From Firmicutes bacterium UBA4845 (GTDB taxonomy: Bacteria > Bacillota > Clostridia > Tissierellales > Sedimentibacteraceae), in the NCBI GenBank assembly GCA_002399975.1, contig DHER01000133.1, forward strand, positions 7,533-15,575: DNA of 8,043 bases, written 5' to 3'. Every line of letters starts with the position of its first letter. Position 1 is the stretch's first letter. Under the pieces are notes generated by a model, which was given only the letters and a program-made list of their open reading frames with translations, ran no database searches and was not told the DNA's origin. The position numbers and the translations under genes were made by a program. Shown piece after piece: positions 6,787-8,043 of this stretch.

Positions 6787-7815
6787 ATGAAAATTACAAC
6801 TAAAACTAAAAAAAGATATGAAAATGTCGGAGATAATATTCGTATAGGTGGGAATATGGTTCAATATTCTTTTTCAGATATAAGAGATTTTCTTGAGCAA
6901 GTGAAAACTCTTAGTATAAAATTATCCGGTGCATCTTCAGGTGTAACGGAAGCCTCTGAGATATTTATTAATACGACACATAATATCGCTGACGCAATGA
7001 ATGAAGTAGATCAGGGAATTACACAGCAGGCAGGTGATGCAGAAAAATGCTTAATACAGATGGATGATTTATCAAATAAAATTGTTTTAGTGAGTAATAA
7101 CACGAAAGAAATAAATATACTTGCAAATGCTGCGAAAAAGAACATAGTAGAAGGGACAATCATAACCGATGATCTTAACAGTCAAACGGAATCAACCTTG
7201 AAGATAACGAGGGATATTATAAGTGAGATTGAAAATCTATCAGAAAAATCACAGGCTGTGAATAAGGTAGTTAATGTAATAAATGAGATTGCCAATCAAA
7301 CTAATCTGTTATCCCTGAATGCATCCATTGAAGCTGCAAGAGCTGGGGAATATGGAAAAGGATTTGCGGTTGTTACCGGTGAAATTAGAAAATTGGCTGA
7401 ATTATCTAAGGAATCGGTAAAGGATATTAAAAATATTATAGAAAGCATCCAAAATGATATCACGAAAACTGCAGATAAAGCAAAAAAAGCGGAAAAGGTT
7501 ATATATCTGCAGGATATCGCTGTAAAAAACACAACCGTTTCTTATCATAATATTGATGCTAGCGTCGAAAAGTTAGTAAATAATATACAATATATTTCGG
7601 CAGATGTGGATAATATTGAAAAACTGAGAGTAAACACCCTGGGGGCAATTGAAAGTATATCTGCAGTATTAGAAGAAATAGCGGCATCCTCTAATTCTGT
7701 GACTCAGATATCAAATGAACAATTAAACGCAGTGGTATCTCTCATTACTTCTTCGGGAATTTTAAATGAAAATATAGATGAGTTGGTAAATAGTGTCCAT
7801 AATTTTAAGTTGTAG
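6787..7815 (+). CDS. Methyl-accepting chemotaxis protein, signalling domain only
   Basis: This 342-residue protein carries the cytoplasmic signalling domain that binds CheA and CheW and controls the flagellar motor through CheY. The highly conserved hairpin tip is at residues 167-196, including IANQTNLLSLNASIEAARAG and then GKGFAVV, followed by EIRKLAELS. Long coiled-coil arms run on both sides (about 35-165 and 200-335), and ISAVLEEIAASSNSV at 291-305 is the typical return-arm methylation region. No membrane segment, sensor domain or HAMP is present; usual family members are 500-700 residues. The first residues (MKITTKTKKR) look like the basic N-terminus that normally precedes the first membrane helix, so an in-frame deletion of the sensor part is possible. 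A naturally soluble receptor is the alternative. RBS-like G/A-rich sequence lies at 6767-6778. The gene stands alone after a terminator. Confidence 0.88.
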   Translation: MKITTKTKKRYENVGDNIRIGGNMVQYSFSDIRDFLEQVKTLSIKLSGASSGVTEASEIFINTTHNIADAMNEVDQGITQQAGDAEKCLIQMDDLSNKIVLVSNNTKEINILANAAKKNIVEGTIITDDLNSQTESTLKITRDIISEIENLSEKSQAVNKVVNVINEIANQTNLLSLNASIEAARAGEYGKGFAVVTGEIRKLAELSKESVKDIKNIIESIQNDITKTADKAKKAEKVIYLQDIAVKNTTVSYHNIDASVEKLVNNIQYISADVDNIEKLRVNTLGAIESISAVLEEIAASSNSVTQISNEQLNAVVSLITSSGILNENIDELVNSVHNFKL

Positions 7816-7830
7816 TAATATATATTTTGA

Positions 7831-7909
7831 GGGTGTAAAAAATCTTATGTCGAGGCTGGTTTTGTTGCTTAAGTTTCAGCTTCGGACACAAACTATTTTA
7901 CATTACCAC
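7831..7909. repeat. Long imperfect inverted repeat (IS- or MITE-like)
   Basis: The left arm at 7834-7858 (beginning TGTAAAA and ending GAGGCTG) pairs with the right arm at 7877-7902 (beginning CAGCTTCGG and ending TTTTACA) over roughly 25 positions with several mismatches and one extra base, around an 18-base loop. Outside the arms, GAGGG at 7829-7833 and TTACCAC at 7903-7909 are also loosely complementary. It starts 16 bases after the chemotaxis gene. There is no T run, so a simple terminator is not the best reading. It resembles the two ends of a small insertion element brought together. No target duplication was recognised, and the IS family is not certain. Confidence 0.5.
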
Positions 7910-7924
7910 TACGCGCCATAAAGT

Positions 7925-8043
7925 CTAACTTTTAGGGGTCACCTCATCTTTCAATGTTGGGATATCTTTTTTTACTGCAATGTTTTTTCCTTTAATTCTA
8001 CCTTTGCTAGCTTGCAGAGGTTTTTCTTTAACATTTAAATCAT
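7925..8043 (-). pseudogene. ImmA/IrrE-family metallopeptidase fragment, cut at the window edge
   Basis: On the minus strand the frame entering from the right edge (first full codon 8041-8039) reads DLNVKEKPLQASKGRIKGKN, then IAVKKDIPTLKDEVTPKS, and stops at 7927-7925. KGRIKGKNIAVKKDIPTL resembles the segment that, in ImmA/IrrE-type peptidases of phage and mobile elements, directly precedes the zinc-binding helix with HExxH. Here that helix is absent: after IPTLK only six more residues follow. The protein is therefore truncated and should lack peptidase activity. Its 5' part lies outside the window. The assignment rests on a short motif remembered from the family, so confidence is moderate. 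Confidence 0.55.

Noticed and set aside
7296..7532. Minus-strand open frame within the chemotaxis gene
   Set aside because: It lies opposite the most conserved part of the signalling hairpin and is a shadow of it.

Overview
The window looks like chromosomal DNA from a low-GC anaerobic Firmicute of the Clostridia, most likely Lachnospiraceae-like. The signs are A/T-rich codon use, strong AGGAGG-type ribosome binding sites (RBS), tight same-strand spacing, a GH3 beta-glucosidase with a long C-terminal extension, and PTS enzyme I, AraC and chemotaxis genes. The assignment is inferred from style and gene content, not from a search.

Layout. (1) Positions 1-841 hold two broken plus-strand genes: a remnant of PTS enzyme I (ptsI) and a remnant of an NAD-dependent epimerase/dehydratase. 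Each keeps its first few codons and its last 100 or more, joined out of frame. (2) Positions 876-1317 (minus) hold a broken AraC-family regulator with the same architecture. (3) Positions 1322-5794 hold three intact, closely spaced plus-strand genes: an HSL-type alpha/beta-hydrolase (esterase), a membrane PAP2 phosphatase and a GH3 glycoside hydrolase. They look like one operon. (4) Positions 5796-6576 are a visibly more GC-rich block: an unrecognised open-frame tail overlapping a metallo-beta-lactamase-fold gene, whose 3' end runs into a second copy of the epimerase 3' end. (5) Positions 6583-6690 hold the first 35 codons of another epimerase/SDR gene, followed by a hairpin that could be a terminator. 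(6) Positions 6787-7815 encode a chemotaxis signalling protein with no membrane, sensor or HAMP part. (7) Positions 7831-7909 form a long imperfect inverted repeat. A minus-strand fragment resembling an ImmA/IrrE peptidase enters from the right edge.

How the genes may work together. Only the esterase-PAP2-GH3 operon and the methyl-accepting protein look functional. Esterase plus beta-glucosidase suggests deacylation and deglycosylation of an acylated glycoside or glycolipid, with PAP2 acting on a membrane phosphate ester. This is inference from context. The flanking genes look like decaying or rearranged remains.

The most striking feature is the repeated 'both ends kept, middle missing' structure of neighbouring genes. 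It suggests either recurrent internal deletion in a decaying region or an assembly artefact, and long reads across the junctions would decide. I saw no CRISPR array, tRNA, rRNA, complete transposase gene or recognisable defence system.
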